DNA of 64,000 bases from Affinibrenneria salicis (GTDB taxonomy: Bacteria; Pseudomonadota; Gammaproteobacteria; Enterobacterales; Enterobacteriaceae): assembly GCF_008710095.1 (NCBI RefSeq), contig NZ_VYKJ01000008.1:1-64000 (forward strand). Direction: 5' to 3'. The notes under the pieces are model-generated. The model was not told the DNA's origin, did not search any database, and saw nothing but the letters and a program-made list of their open reading frames with translations. Shown piece by piece: positions 37,310 through 46,375 of the stretch. Both the position numbers and the translations under genes were made by a program. Position 1 is the stretch's first letter. Every line of letters starts with the position of its first letter.

Positions 37310-38257
37310 TTATTGAAACCACTGGGACATTTCATGCTCCAGTTCATCAAGTAACTGATAACGACGGCGGTATTCAGCGCGTTTTTTGCTGGCTATGCTT
37401 TCAATTGATTTTCTGGCTATGCGTAACGGTAACTGAAAATATCCAGCGGTGATTTCTTCCCCGCCGATAGATGACCAGAACTGGTCATAGTCAGCGTGTA
37501 ATTCATCTTTCTTCTTATTGCGATAACGCCAGTTCTGGTAAATATGGCCGGCATTGCCCACCGCGATAATTTGGCTAATGCCAAGATAATGTGCTAATGA
37601 GCAAACCCCTTCCAGCGCCAGTCGTTTGGGAAACAGTCCATAGCACGACTTCGTCGTTTCATGAATTTCAGTGTGCGGCACTTCCCTGTCGGCTCCCTGT
37701 AAACCGCCGATGAATAACGTGGGGCGTTGGTAATAATTCATCAGCGTAAAGGTAATTTTCGCCAGAATAACGCCGCTGGCATTACATGCTAATACAGTGG
37801 TTTCTCCTTCCTTATTCAGACTGCTCATCGATGACATTTTCAACATGATTTTATTGCCCTGTTTATTCACCGCGCTGCCCAGAACAATAGGATCTTCATT
37901 CAGATATCCTAATAGCATTTTCACGGGCATACGTTGTGTGATGAAGGTATAATGATCACGCAGCGCAAATAAGCATTCAAGTTTGCTCATTTTTGCAGTC
38001 AGGTATGGGCGGTGCAATTTGCAAGGCAAATCAGGCTGTACATGCAGCATTTTTTCCATCCAAAAATTGGAAGCCAAAGTATCTGCCAGACTAAGCGTAA
38101 CACGCCAGTTTAATAGTGACCGACACAGGAATTTCAGGCGAAAATGAATTTTTTTCCATTCCTTACTTGGCGTAATATCTCCGCTGGCTAATGCAAGGAT
38201 TAACTGCCGGCCATTAGTGATTCTGTTTGTCGTGAGCGGCGCTACAAATTGAGACAT
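37310..38257 (-). CDS. VirK/YbjX-family (DUF535) protein
   Basis: 315 residues. The pattern is typical of the DUF535 family: LTAKMSKLECLFALRDHYTFI, GYLNEDPIVLGSAV, LTFTL-type central strands, PTLFIGGLQGADREV, and the C-terminal GNAGHIYQNWRYRNKKKDELHADYDQFWSSIGG. Salmonella VirK and YbjX are linked to membrane remodelling and peptide resistance. The gene is A+T-richer than its neighbours, with an A+T-rich upstream region, which suggests horizontal gain or PhoP/H-NS-type control. Confidence 0.85.
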   Translation of the reverse strand: MSQFVAPLTTNRITNGRQLILALASGDITPSKEWKKIHFRLKFLCRSLLNWRVTLSLADTLASNFWMEKMLHVQPDLPCKLHRPYLTAKMSKLECLFALRDHYTFITQRMPVKMLLGYLNEDPIVLGSAVNKQGNKIMLKMSSMSSLNKEGETTVLACNASGVILAKITFTLMNYYQRPTLFIGGLQGADREVPHTEIHETTKSCYGLFPKRLALEGVCSLAHYLGISQIIAVGNAGHIYQNWRYRNKKKDELHADYDQFWSSIGGEEITAGYFQLPLRIARKSIESIASKKRAEYRRRYQLLDELEHEMSQWFQ

Positions 38258-38939
38258 AACAAGACCTCTTATTTTATTGAAGTGTATGCTTGTCTGGCGA
38301 GATAAGATATTTACAATTCAATAAAACTTTGAAAAAATAGAATTAATATTTTAATGCCAGGTTAAGTATTCTTTGCCGGATATCTGACGAAGAACGCTAT
38401 ATCCAGAACGGTAACCCGCATCTTTATCACTGTATTAAATATGATATTTAACAAGAAATAATGAAGGTATTGTCAAGATTCGGTCAACTTCGCTTGATAT
38501 TTTCTCTATTGAGATAACGGCAAGATAATGAAAATAGCGGGGGCGTGGCAGGATATTTGAACGTGTCCATGTGTTATTTAGGTGTTTTTCCCTTCATCAC
38601 TGATACTCAAAATATTTGAGCGGCGGCAAGGCGATGACGCCGCGATAAATCGTCGGCAACGAATTTATCCAGCCAGCGGCTGGCCTTCGCTGAGAGGCAT
38701 TCTGTCCCTCATTAATCCCGGGCGACTTACCGCAGTCAGTGACTGTGGCAAGCGATAAGTCTGCCGGGAGCCGGGTTGAACGCCGCTGGCGGCGGCCCGG
38801 CAAGGGCGAAGCCCATGGCTGGGGCGAGTAACAAAACCAACGCAGCTGAAGTATGAAGGAGATAGTCTCTTGCCGGCGTTTATTCTGTAACTTCGCCAGT
38901 GCGCTAATTCTGCCGCAACCTGAAGTATAACCGGTATAT
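38258..38939. other. A+T-rich upstream region and full repeat copy
   Basis: 38258-38590 is A+T-rich and probably carries the VirK/YbjX promoter. 38618-38929 is a family 1 repeat. No gene was recognised; the short open frames here run inside the repeat. Confidence 0.6.
38618..38929 (-). repeat. Interspersed repeat family 1, long copy
   Basis: On the minus strand this reads ctccttcatacttcagctgc ... gcgttggttttgttactcgc ... gggccgccgccagcgg ... ctcagcgaaggccagccgct. It matches the 46376-46610 copy at most positions over about 240 bp. A second left-end motif (tatacttcaggttgcgg) at 38911-38929 suggests nested or tandem ends. Confidence 0.8.
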
Positions 38940-39410
38940 TCACTTGCCGTTTTGAGCCTGGGCCTGGGCCGCGCGCTTAGCGTTTTTTGCCCCCAGCTCC
39001 TTCTTTTGCGTCCGGCGGGGTAATTGGGCGGACGCCAGGATTCTATTGAATTCAGGACACGCCATATGGTCCGGCGCGCTGCAGTTGGCGACGTGCCTGA
39101 GGCCGTCGCGCACCCGGGTAAGCTGGAGAATGGCGTCATCCACCTCGCTGGCTCTTTTTATCAGCATCTGGCGATCGATCGCAATGTTGCCGTCGGCCGC
39201 AAAAACCGTCGCGATTTGCTCAAGAGAGAACCCGGCCGTGCGGCCGAGTGCTATCAGCGCCAGCCGTTGCAGCACGTCCTCCCGGTATTGCCTTCTCAAT
39301 CCGTGGCGGCCCACAGAAGATATCAATCCTTTTTTTTCATAGAAACGCAGCGCAGAGGGCGCGACACCTGAGATTCTGGCGACTTCGGCGATATCGAGTT
39401 CTTTCATCAT
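38940..39410 (-). CDS. MerR-family transcriptional regulator
   Basis: 156 residues from the first of two tandem ATGs. The HTH and wing read LDIAEVARISGVAPSALRFYEKKGLISSVGRHGLRRQY. A dimerisation coiled coil follows, then a CSAPDHMACPEF segment whose two cysteines could serve sensing, as in SoxR- or ZntR-like relatives. The tail is lysine/alanine-rich (KNAKRAAQAQAQNGK). It is divergent from the DUF2938 gene and overlaps that gene's promoter region, where a MerR-type 19-bp spacer is present. Confidence 0.85.
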   Translation of the reverse strand: MMKELDIAEVARISGVAPSALRFYEKKGLISSVGRHGLRRQYREDVLQRLALIALGRTAGFSLEQIATVFAADGNIAIDRQMLIKRASEVDDAILQLTRVRDGLRHVANCSAPDHMACPEFNRILASAQLPRRTQKKELGAKNAKRAAQAQAQNGK

Positions 39411-39440
39411 TGACTTGAAGTAAAGATTAAGTTGCACAAT
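39410..39440 (+). promoter_or_regulatory. MerR-type promoter of the DUF2938 gene
   Basis: -35 ttgact (39410-39415) and -10 cacaat (39435-39440) are separated by exactly 19 bp, the overlong spacer typical of MerR-activated promoters. Within the spacer, actt ... aagt arms flank gaagtaaagatt. The -35 box overlaps the regulator's own start codon. Confidence 0.7.
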
Positions 39441-39480
39441 GCCCGTGAGCTTATCACCCGACATTCTGCGGAGCACTAAC

Positions 39481-39984
39481 ATGATGGACGATATTCTGTA
39501 CCGAACCCTGTTGATCGGCGTCGGCGCCACCCTGACGATGGACGGCTGGGCATGGTTGCAAAGACGGTTGTTCGGCATCCCGGCGCTGGATTATGCGTTG
39601 GTGGGGCGCTGGTTTTGCCTGATGGGGCGGGGGCAGTTCGTACACCGGGATATTCGGGCTGGCGCGTCCGTGCGCTACGAGCGAGCGGCCGGCTGGCTGA
39701 TCCATTATATCACCGGTATTTTTTTCGCCGCGTTGCTGGTCTGGTCGGCCGGTCCGTCATGGCTTGACCAGCCGACCTTATTGCCGGCCTTGCTGCTGGG
39801 CCTGTTCAGCGTTGGCGCGCCTTTTCTGATTATGCAGCCTGCCCTTGGCTTCGGTCTGGCGGCGTCAAAAACGCCGCAGCCCGCAAAGGCGAGGGTGCGC
39901 AGTCTGATTGCCCATCTGTCGTTTGGCGTCGGGCTTTATCTGGCGACACAGATTGCGGCGCTGGCGAGCGTCGGCGTGGGCTGA
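39481..39984 (+). CDS. DUF2938-family membrane protein
   Basis: 167 residues from the ATG at 39481, with GGAG about 8 bp upstream. Four membrane segments are apparent, beginning LLIGVGATLTMDGWAWLQRR and including GWLIHYITGIFFAALLVW and LLPALLLGLFSVGAPFLIMQPALGFGLAAS. The family is common next to MerR regulators, but its biochemical role is unknown. The promoter upstream fits activation by the divergent MerR protein. Confidence 0.8.
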   Translation: MMDDILYRTLLIGVGATLTMDGWAWLQRRLFGIPALDYALVGRWFCLMGRGQFVHRDIRAGASVRYERAAGWLIHYITGIFFAALLVWSAGPSWLDQPTLLPALLLGLFSVGAPFLIMQPALGFGLAASKTPQPAKARVRSLIAHLSFGVGLYLATQIAALASVGVG

Positions 39985-40110
39985 CGCAGGATTAATGCGC
40001 CGTCGCGACATCAGCCCGCCGGGTTAAGACTGGCGGGCTGAGCGGGAAGGCAAAACGTCGGGCGGAAAGTCGACGGCGCAATGGCGCCGTCGTTGTTCGC
40101 CTCCGGTCCG

Positions 40111-40875
40111 CTACAGCACTTCTCCGCCGTCGATCACCAGCGCCATGCCGGTAACGAAGGATGAGCGGTTCGACGCCAGATAGACGATGCCGTCGGCAAT
40201 CTCTTGCGGGCTGGCCCAGCGCCCCATCGGGATGGTATCGGAAACATAGCGCTCCAGCGCTTTGCGTCCGCCCATCTGGGTTTCGAAACCCGCATTGAAC
40301 GGGGTATCGACAAAGCCGGGGCACAGCGCATTGAAACGAATATTCTCGCGCGCGTAATCGGCCGCCATCTGACGCATCATGGCCACCGCCGCGTGTTTGG
40401 TGGTGGTATAGGAAATCATTGCCCGATCGTATTGCAGGCCGGAGTTGGAGGCGGTAATGATGACCGATCCGCCGCCCTGGGCGCGCATCGGCGCAATCAC
40501 CTCGCGCGCAGCGACGAAGTGTGCGCGCACGTTCAGCGCCCAGGCCATGTCCATCTGCTGCGGGGTGACATCCTCCAGCCGGCCGCCAATCTGGATGCCG
40601 GCGTGCGAATGCAGAACGTCGAGCCGGCCGTGGGTCTGCAACACCCTGGCGACGGTGGCGGCGATCGCCGCATCGTCGCGCGCATCCAGCGCCCAGGATT
40701 CGGCCTGCCCGCCCGCCGCCGCAATCTCGCCGGCGGTTTCGTGCGCCAGCCCGGCGCATAAATCGGTCACGATAACATGCGCCCCTTCGGCCGCCATTGC
40801 GACGGCGCCCGCCCGACCGATACCGGATCCGGCGCCAGTGATCAGGGCGATGCGCCCCGTTAAACAACCCGTCAT
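40111..40875 (-). CDS. Short-chain dehydrogenase/reductase
   Basis: 254 residues with the classical SDR pattern: coenzyme motif TGAGSGIG (14-20), structural HAG (91-93, where NAG is usual), Asn115, Ser143, and the active pair Tyr156-x3-Lys160 (SYTTTK). The C-terminus SSFVTGMALVIDGGEVL is typical. Asp38 at the end of the second strand (VIVTDL) suggests NAD preference. It is the last gene of the polyamine importer operon, 17 bp after a permease, so it may oxidise or reduce a product of the imported compound. Its substrate is unknown. Confidence 0.85.
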   Translation of the reverse strand: MTGCLTGRIALITGAGSGIGRAGAVAMAAEGAHVIVTDLCAGLAHETAGEIAAAGGQAESWALDARDDAAIAATVARVLQTHGRLDVLHSHAGIQIGGRLEDVTPQQMDMAWALNVRAHFVAAREVIAPMRAQGGGSVIITASNSGLQYDRAMISYTTTKHAAVAMMRQMAADYARENIRFNALCPGFVDTPFNAGFETQMGGRKALERYVSDTIPMGRWASPQEIADGIVYLASNRSSFVTGMALVIDGGEVL

Positions 40876-40892
40876 GTTTACGTTCCTTTGGG

Positions 40893-41702
40893 TCAGCGCC
40901 CGGCGGCGGGCCGATCCCCGCGCCGTAGCGTCAGTTGTGCGAATACCAGCACCAGCAGCGATACGCCCATCACCATCGTGCCGATAGCGTTGATTTCCGG
41001 CGTGACGCCGCGCCGGATCGAGGAAAAGATATAAATCGGCAGCGTGGTTTCGGATCCCGCCACGAAGAAGGCGATGATGAAATCATCGAAACTGAAGGTG
41101 AAACTCAGCAGAAATCCGGCAAAAATGGCGGGGGACAGCAGCGGCAGGGTGACCTGGCGCAGGGTGGCGACCGGCCCGGCGCCCAGGTCGCCCGAGGCTT
41201 CGATCAGCGAGGTATCCATGCCTTCGATGCGCGCGCGCACCAGAATGATGACCAGCGACATGGTGAACAGCGTGTGCGCCGCGATCAGCGAGTGATAGCC
41301 CATCGACAGCCGTACCCCGATCAGTGCCTCCAGCAGCGGGTTAACCGTATCAAAGACCGAAACCAGCGCGATCAGCGTGGCGATGCCGATCACAATGCCG
41401 GGGATCATCACCGCAATATAGATCATGGCGTCGAATAACAGCCGTATGCGACCTTTCATGCCGCTCAGGGCCAGCGCCGCCATGGTGCCGAACAGGCTGG
41501 CCAGAAGCGCCGAGATCAACGCGACGGTGGCCGACGTTTTCAGCGCGTCCATCACGAAAGGGTTGGACAGCGCCTTGCCGTACCACTGTAGAGAAAAACC
41601 CTGCATCTGGCTGGCGCTGCGTCCGGCCGAAAAGCTGAACAACGCGATGATACCGATCGGTAAATACAGGAAGGCATAGATTGCCAGCGCATAAATTCTC
41701 AT
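40893..41702 (-). CDS. Polyamine-type ABC permease (PotI/PotC-like)
   Basis: 269 residues with about six membrane segments. The EAA loop reads EASGDLGAGPVATLRQVTLPLLSPAIFAGFLLSFTFSFDDFIIAFF, which is characteristic of PotC/PotI and is followed by PIYIFSSIRRGVTPEINA. It forms the inner-membrane channel with the PotH-like protein encoded 14 bp upstream. Confidence 0.88.
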   Translation of the reverse strand: MRIYALAIYAFLYLPIGIIALFSFSAGRSASQMQGFSLQWYGKALSNPFVMDALKTSATVALISALLASLFGTMAALALSGMKGRIRLLFDAMIYIAVMIPGIVIGIATLIALVSVFDTVNPLLEALIGVRLSMGYHSLIAAHTLFTMSLVIILVRARIEGMDTSLIEASGDLGAGPVATLRQVTLPLLSPAIFAGFLLSFTFSFDDFIIAFFVAGSETTLPIYIFSSIRRGVTPEINAIGTMVMGVSLLVLVFAQLTLRRGDRPAAGR

Positions 41703-41716
41703 CTCTGCTCTCCGCC

Positions 41717-42574
41717 TTAAATCAAACCCACATTCTCACGCGCCGCGCCGATCCGGCGCAGCAGACGCATGTAAAGCGCCACCACCACCAGCATGATGGC
41801 CACCAGCGTCATCGAAACGGCCGAGCCGAAGGCCCAGTTGCGCGACTGCAGGAACAGGTCCACCAGCGCGTTGCCGACGAAAAATACTTTGCCGCCGCCC
41901 AGCATCTGCGGGATCAGGTATTCGCCCATCAGCAGAATGAATACCAGCATGGAGCCGGTTGCCACGCCGGGCAGCGACAGCGGCACCGTTACCTGACAGA
42001 ACCGGCGCCACGGCGGGGCGCCCAGATCGCCGGCCGCTTCCAGCAGCCGCTTGTCCAGCTTTTCGAGGCTGACGTAGATGGGGAACACCATCAGCGGCAA
42101 ATAGCCGTAAACGATGCCGACCAACACCGCGAAAGGGGTGTTCAGCAGACGGACGTCGCCCAGTCCCAGATCGTGCAGCAACTGCGGGATCCCGCGGCCG
42201 CCCAGCAGAAAGATCCAGGCGTAGCTGCGGATCAGAATCGAGGTCCAGAACGGCACGATGACCAGCACCAGCAGCAATGTTTTCCATTTCGCTCCGACGC
42301 GCACCGCCAGAAAATAGGCGAGGGGATAGGCGATGAGCAACGCGGCGATCATGCCGACCGGCGCCAGCATCAGCGTGTTGCGGAAGGCCGTCCAGCGCGA
42401 AGGCAGATTAGCGTACTGCTCCAGCGTGAAGCCCGGCGCGTAACCGCCGGTGGCGCCCCGTTCGCCGAAGGAGTAGATCAGGACGACAATCAGCGGCAGC
42501 AGCAGCAGCGCTACGTACCACAGTCCGGCGGGGCTGAGCAATAACCAGCGGGCCTGCCTTCTCGAAATGACCAT
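41717..42574 (-). CDS. Polyamine-type ABC permease (PotH/PotB-like)
   Basis: 285 residues with about six membrane segments, the family VPFWTSILIRSYAWIFLLG segment near residue 115, and the EAA loop EAAGDLGAPPWRRFCQVTVPLSLPGVATG. The closest recognisable relatives are PotB/PotH of putrescine and spermidine importers. Nine bases separate it from the upstream binding-protein gene. Confidence 0.88.
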   Translation of the reverse strand: MVISRRQARWLLLSPAGLWYVALLLLPLIVVLIYSFGERGATGGYAPGFTLEQYANLPSRWTAFRNTLMLAPVGMIAALLIAYPLAYFLAVRVGAKWKTLLLVLVIVPFWTSILIRSYAWIFLLGGRGIPQLLHDLGLGDVRLLNTPFAVLVGIVYGYLPLMVFPIYVSLEKLDKRLLEAAGDLGAPPWRRFCQVTVPLSLPGVATGSMLVFILLMGEYLIPQMLGGGKVFFVGNALVDLFLQSRNWAFGSAVSMTLVAIMLVVVALYMRLLRRIGAARENVGLI

Positions 42575-42583
42575 GCCCGCTCC

Positions 42584-43738
42584 TTACGCCGACTTGAAGC
42601 GAGCCATCAGCTCCGCCCGGTCGGGATTGGTTAATGTCGCTGCGGTGCCGAATTCCAGCGCATTCAATAGCTCCGCCGCCGGGTGAAGGATCGGATCCTC
42701 CAGCATCTCTTTCGGCAACAGCGCGTTCACCCGAGAGTCGGCCACCGGAAAACCGTGCGCCATCGCTTCGCGCGCGTTGACCTGCGGGTCGAGCAGGAAA
42801 TTGATTAGCGCATAGGCCGCATCTTTGTGCGGCGCGCTCTTCGGCACGGCGTAATAGTCCGACCAGATTTCCCCCCCGTCTTTGCCCGGCGTGAAGTGTA
42901 TTTCGGGCATGTCGCGGTTCATCTGTTTCCCTTCGCCGGTCCAGCACATTGTCAGCCACGCATCGCCGTTGCGCATCGGCGGCTGGTAGTCGGAGGTGAT
43001 GGCGAACAGATGAGGTTTGATCTCCAATAGCAGTTTTTCGGCGTCGGCCAGCTCTTTCGGATCGATCGAATTGAACGAATAGCCATAGTATTTCAGCGCG
43101 TTGCCGATCGTCGTCAGCTGATAGTCATGCACAATGGTCCGACCGGAAAAGCGATCGCGCGTCAGGTCAAAGAACATTTTCCAACTGGTCAGCGGCGTCT
43201 CGCTTTTCGTGCTGTCCCACGCCATCCCGGTGGTGCCCCAGTTCTTCGGTACGGCATATATTTTGCCGTTGACCGATCCCGCCTCGGAGAAACGCTTGTC
43301 GAAGGCGGATGGGGTATAGTTCGGCAGTCTGGACAGATCCAGCGGCTCAATCAGATCGGCCTCGACATAGGTCGAAATCGTATAGTTGGTCGGTACGAAC
43401 ACGTCCCAGCCGCTGCCGCCGGCCTGTAGTTTAGCCAGCATCTCTTCGTTCGAACCGAAAACATTGACCAGCGTCTGTACGCCGGTTTGTCTGGCGAAAA
43501 TATCGAAGTTGGCCGGGTCGTGGTAGTTCGGCCAGGTGGCCAGCACTACGCGTTTGCCCAGCGCGGCGGCTTCGGCCCGGCTGAGCAGTAGCGAGGGCAT
43601 CGTGCTGCCGATGACCGCCATGGCGGCGCCCAGCCCGGTGATGCCCAAAAAATGGCGACGGGTGATCGAGCCTTTCTGGTAACGGTGCAGCTGTTGCATG
43701 AATTTCTGTCGGCTGATTGGCTTGTTATCGTCTTTCAT
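42584..43738 (-). CDS. Polyamine-type periplasmic binding protein (PotD/PotF-like), Tat-exported
   Basis: 384 residues. The N-terminus carries a twin-arginine signal (SITRRHFLGITGLGAAMAVI) rather than the plain Sec signal of E. coli PotF. The mature domain shows LATWPNYHDPANFDIFARQTG, VPTNYTISTYVEADLIEPLD and GDAWLTMCWTGEGKQMN, as in PotD/PotF. The bound amine is not determinable from the sequence. It lies 25 bp downstream of the ATPase gene. Confidence 0.87.
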   Translation of the reverse strand: MKDDNKPISRQKFMQQLHRYQKGSITRRHFLGITGLGAAMAVIGSTMPSLLLSRAEAAALGKRVVLATWPNYHDPANFDIFARQTGVQTLVNVFGSNEEMLAKLQAGGSGWDVFVPTNYTISTYVEADLIEPLDLSRLPNYTPSAFDKRFSEAGSVNGKIYAVPKNWGTTGMAWDSTKSETPLTSWKMFFDLTRDRFSGRTIVHDYQLTTIGNALKYYGYSFNSIDPKELADAEKLLLEIKPHLFAITSDYQPPMRNGDAWLTMCWTGEGKQMNRDMPEIHFTPGKDGGEIWSDYYAVPKSAPHKDAAYALINFLLDPQVNAREAMAHGFPVADSRVNALLPKEMLEDPILHPAAELLNALEFGTAATLTNPDRAELMARFKSA

Positions 43739-43763
43739 TGTCGTGCTCCTGTATTGGAGAAGG

Positions 43764-44909
43764 TCAATCCTGGCCCAGGATCAGGCCCGTTCCGTGCTCC
43801 CAGACAACGTGGAGCAGGCTGCCCACATCGGCGTCGCACAGCGCTTTTTCCGCCTGCCTCGGCACCATCACCAGCACGTTGCCGAGTTCAGGGTTGCTAA
43901 GCAGGAATTCGATATGTTCGCCCAGAAATATACGGTGAGAGACGGTGGCGGGAATAACGCTCGAACCTGCGGGCAGGGCGGCGGTCGGAGACGTCAGGCG
44001 CAGCGTCTCCGGGCGTACGGCGACCTCGACCTGTTGACCGGGGCTGGCCGCCGCAATTGCTTCCACCACTACCGGCAGGCCCGAATCCAGCGTCACCTGC
44101 GCGGCGCCGTCTGCAGCCGAGGTCACGCGTCCGGCGAAGATGTTTGCGCGCCCGACAAAACCGGCGACATAGCGGTTTGCCGGGCGGTCGTACAGTTCCC
44201 GCGGCGTGCCGATTTGGGCGATGCGTCCTTTGCCCATGATGCAGATGCGGTCCGACATCGCCAGCGCCTCCTGCTGGTCATGGGTGACAAGAATGAAGGT
44301 GATGCCCAGCGTGCGCTGCAGGCTGAGCAGCTCTACCTGCATATCGGCCCGCAGCCTGGCATCGAGCGCCGCCATCGGCTCATCGAGCAGCAAAATTTTC
44401 GGTTCGTTGACGATCGCGCGCGCCAGCGCCACGCGCTGCTGCTGACCGCCCGACATTTGCCAGATGCGGCGCGGGCCGAATTCCGCCAGCCGGACGGTTT
44501 CCAGCGCCTGGTTAACGCGTTTATTGACTTCGGCGCGCGACATCTTCGGACGGCGCTGGCGCAGGCCATAGGCGACGTTCTGCGCCACCGTCATATGAGG
44601 GAAAAGGGCATAGTGCTGAAACACCATATTCACCGGGCGGTGATGGGCGGGCGTGTTGCCCACCTCGCGGCCGTCGATCAGGATGTCGCCATCGGTCGGC
44701 ATTTCGAATCCCGCCAGCATTCTGAGCGCCGTGGTCTTGCCGCAGCCAGAAGGTCCCAGGAATGATAGAAACTCGCCTTTGGCGATGCGTAGGTTTAATT
44801 GGTCCGCGGCCAGCACATCACCATAGCGTTTGGTGGTATTAATGAATTCTGCGATGGTGTCAGCGGAACGCAAAGCGGGCGCGCGCGTGGCGTATGTCGC
44901 ATATGTCAT
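43764..44909 (-). CDS. Polyamine-type ABC transporter ATPase (PotG/PotA-like)
   Basis: 381 residues from the ATG at 44909, which has GAGGA 5 bp upstream; a longer frame to 44930 has no such site. Walker A is GPSGCGKTTAL, the signature is [15 protein letters not shown], Walker B is ILLLDEPMAALD, and the switch is LVTHDQQEAL. The C-terminal 130 residues are the TOBE-like regulatory domain (VAVRPETLRLTSP). It is the first gene of the importer operon, divergent from the LuxR gene at 45380. Confidence 0.9.
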   Translation of the reverse strand: MTYATYATRAPALRSADTIAEFINTTKRYGDVLAADQLNLRIAKGEFLSFLGPSGCGKTTALRMLAGFEMPTDGDILIDGREVGNTPAHHRPVNMVFQHYALFPHMTVAQNVAYGLRQRRPKMSRAEVNKRVNQALETVRLAEFGPRRIWQMSGGQQQRVALARAIVNEPKILLLDEPMAALDARLRADMQVELLSLQRTLGITFILVTHDQQEALAMSDRICIMGKGRIAQIGTPRELYDRPANRYVAGFVGRANIFAGRVTSAADGAAQVTLDSGLPVVVEAIAAASPGQQVEVAVRPETLRLTSPTAALPAGSSVIPATVSHRIFLGEHIEFLLSNPELGNVLVMVPRQAEKALCDADVGSLLHVVWEHGTGLILGQD

Positions 44910-45379
44910 GTATTCCTCTTCTCCCGTCAAATGCGTCAGAAACGGTTTATTTCTTTATCGAAAAAAAGAGTAGGAATTTTCCGCAGGAGTGTATATACCT
45001 CAAAAAGCATAGAGGTCCGGCATTTTAAATAAATCGGGGGGAGTGAATTGCGGCAATGGCCGGCAGACCTGCTTTCGCCGATGGTCTGGCATATGAATTT
45101 CCTATTTATATCCGTCATCTTTCAGGTGGCGGGAAAGCGGCCGGCTTCGAAAATCGGCGAACGAAAGCCGCGGGGAATTACCCGCATATAAATGACGGAA
45201 GGCTATTGTTTACGCGAGGCGGCCGCCAGCAATATAAATTATTTATATTTGACTTATGCACATAATTAAGCGTGACTGGATTAAAGATAACGCCATCGTT
45301 ATTTCATTGATAGACCCGGATATTTGGGCTTTATCGTTCGGTCTGATGCGCAGAAAAAATAATTAAGGAGTACGCCTGG
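44910..45379. other. Divergent promoter region between the polyamine importer and its LuxR-type regulator
   Basis: These 470 bp hold no gene. They include A+T-rich blocks near 45180-45270 and a weak match to the family 1 repeat end near 45097-45135 (tatatccgtcatctttcagg). Binding sites for the regulator are expected but none is recognisable. Confidence 0.5.
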
Positions 45380-46165
45380 GTGGACTGGATCGAAAGCAGT
45401 GCAAGAGTCGTGGATTGCCTGGGCACGCCGGAATTCGCCCCCAGCCTGATCGACGCGCTGCGCGCCGTCGTCCCTTTCGAACACACGGTGATTTTCGCCT
45501 ATTATGAAGGTCGTAAACCCCTTGCGTTACACGATGACTTCCCGGATAAAAAACGCCGCGTGATGGTCGATGATTACCAGGCCGGTCCCTACCTTTTAGA
45601 TCCGTTCTTTCGTCACGCGGCCGCTTGCGTCAACCCTTGCCTGGTGAGACTGCGCGACCTGGCCCCGGACCGTTTCTATCAGGGCGAGTACTTTCGTAAT
45701 TACTATATTCAGACCGGTCTGGCTGAAGAAATCGGTTTTATGGTCAATCCGGGTCAGGGCGTCAACGTCGTGATATCGGCCATGCGGGAATCCCGCCGCT
45801 TCTCTGCCTGGGAGTTTCGCAAATTGCGCGAGGTGATGCCCTTTGTCAACGCCGTATCGCGACGCCACTGGGCCGATCTGGTCCAGCAATTCGCCGAACA
45901 GCCGGCGCCCGCGCGCGGACCGAAACTGGTGGAGCTGATCGACAAGGCGTTCCAGAATATCGGCTCCAATCTGCTGACGCCGCGCGAGGCGGAGATTGTG
46001 GGCTATATCCTCAAGGGGTACTCAGCCAAAGCGACCAGCCTGGCGCTCGGTATCTCGCCGGGAACGGTGCGTATCCACAAACGCAATCTCTACGTTAAAT
46101 TGCGCATCGGTTCGCAGGGCGAACTGTTTTCCCGCTTTATCCGGGCGCTGACGGCGCTGGAGTGA
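45380..46165 (+). CDS. LuxR-type transcriptional regulator of the polyamine importer
   Basis: 261 residues from a GTG at 45380, with AAGGAG 9 bp ahead. The sensor-like N-terminal domain shows AGPYLLDPFFRHA, YFRNYYIQTGLAEEIGFMV and SAMRESRRFSAWEFRKLREV. These align with similar stretches of the 27448-28263 regulator. The C-terminal HTH is LTPREAEIVGYILKGYSAKATSLALGISPGTVRIHKRNLYVKL. It probably controls the divergent importer in response to an amine, which is an inference. Confidence 0.85.
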   Translation: MDWIESSARVVDCLGTPEFAPSLIDALRAVVPFEHTVIFAYYEGRKPLALHDDFPDKKRRVMVDDYQAGPYLLDPFFRHAAACVNPCLVRLRDLAPDRFYQGEYFRNYYIQTGLAEEIGFMVNPGQGVNVVISAMRESRRFSAWEFRKLREVMPFVNAVSRRHWADLVQQFAEQPAPARGPKLVELIDKAFQNIGSNLLTPREAEIVGYILKGYSAKATSLALGISPGTVRIHKRNLYVKLRIGSQGELFSRFIRALTALE

Positions 46166-46375
46166 AAAAAACGCGTTGTCTGACGACGAGGGTTTGACGA
46201 GGATTTAGGGAGGGCGAAAGGCTTTCCGGCGCTGTTGCATAATCCCGCTGTGACGGATGACTCTTTGCGATCGAACCGTTCCGCCGCTTCGGCATAAAAT
46301 AAGCTGGGGCGGTCAGTCCAAACGCTTTCGCCATCAACAGGCTCTGATACTTATTCTCACACTATCGGATGGATC

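Noticed and set aside
38597..39139. Long minus-strand frame (180 codons) across the repeat and the MerR C-terminus.
   Set aside because: It overlaps the real MerR gene in another frame and translates repeat DNA.
46200..46340. ggcgctgttgcataat looks like the end of an IS5- or IS6-type element.
   Set aside because: No transposase reading frame and no second end could be found, so it is not called an insertion sequence.
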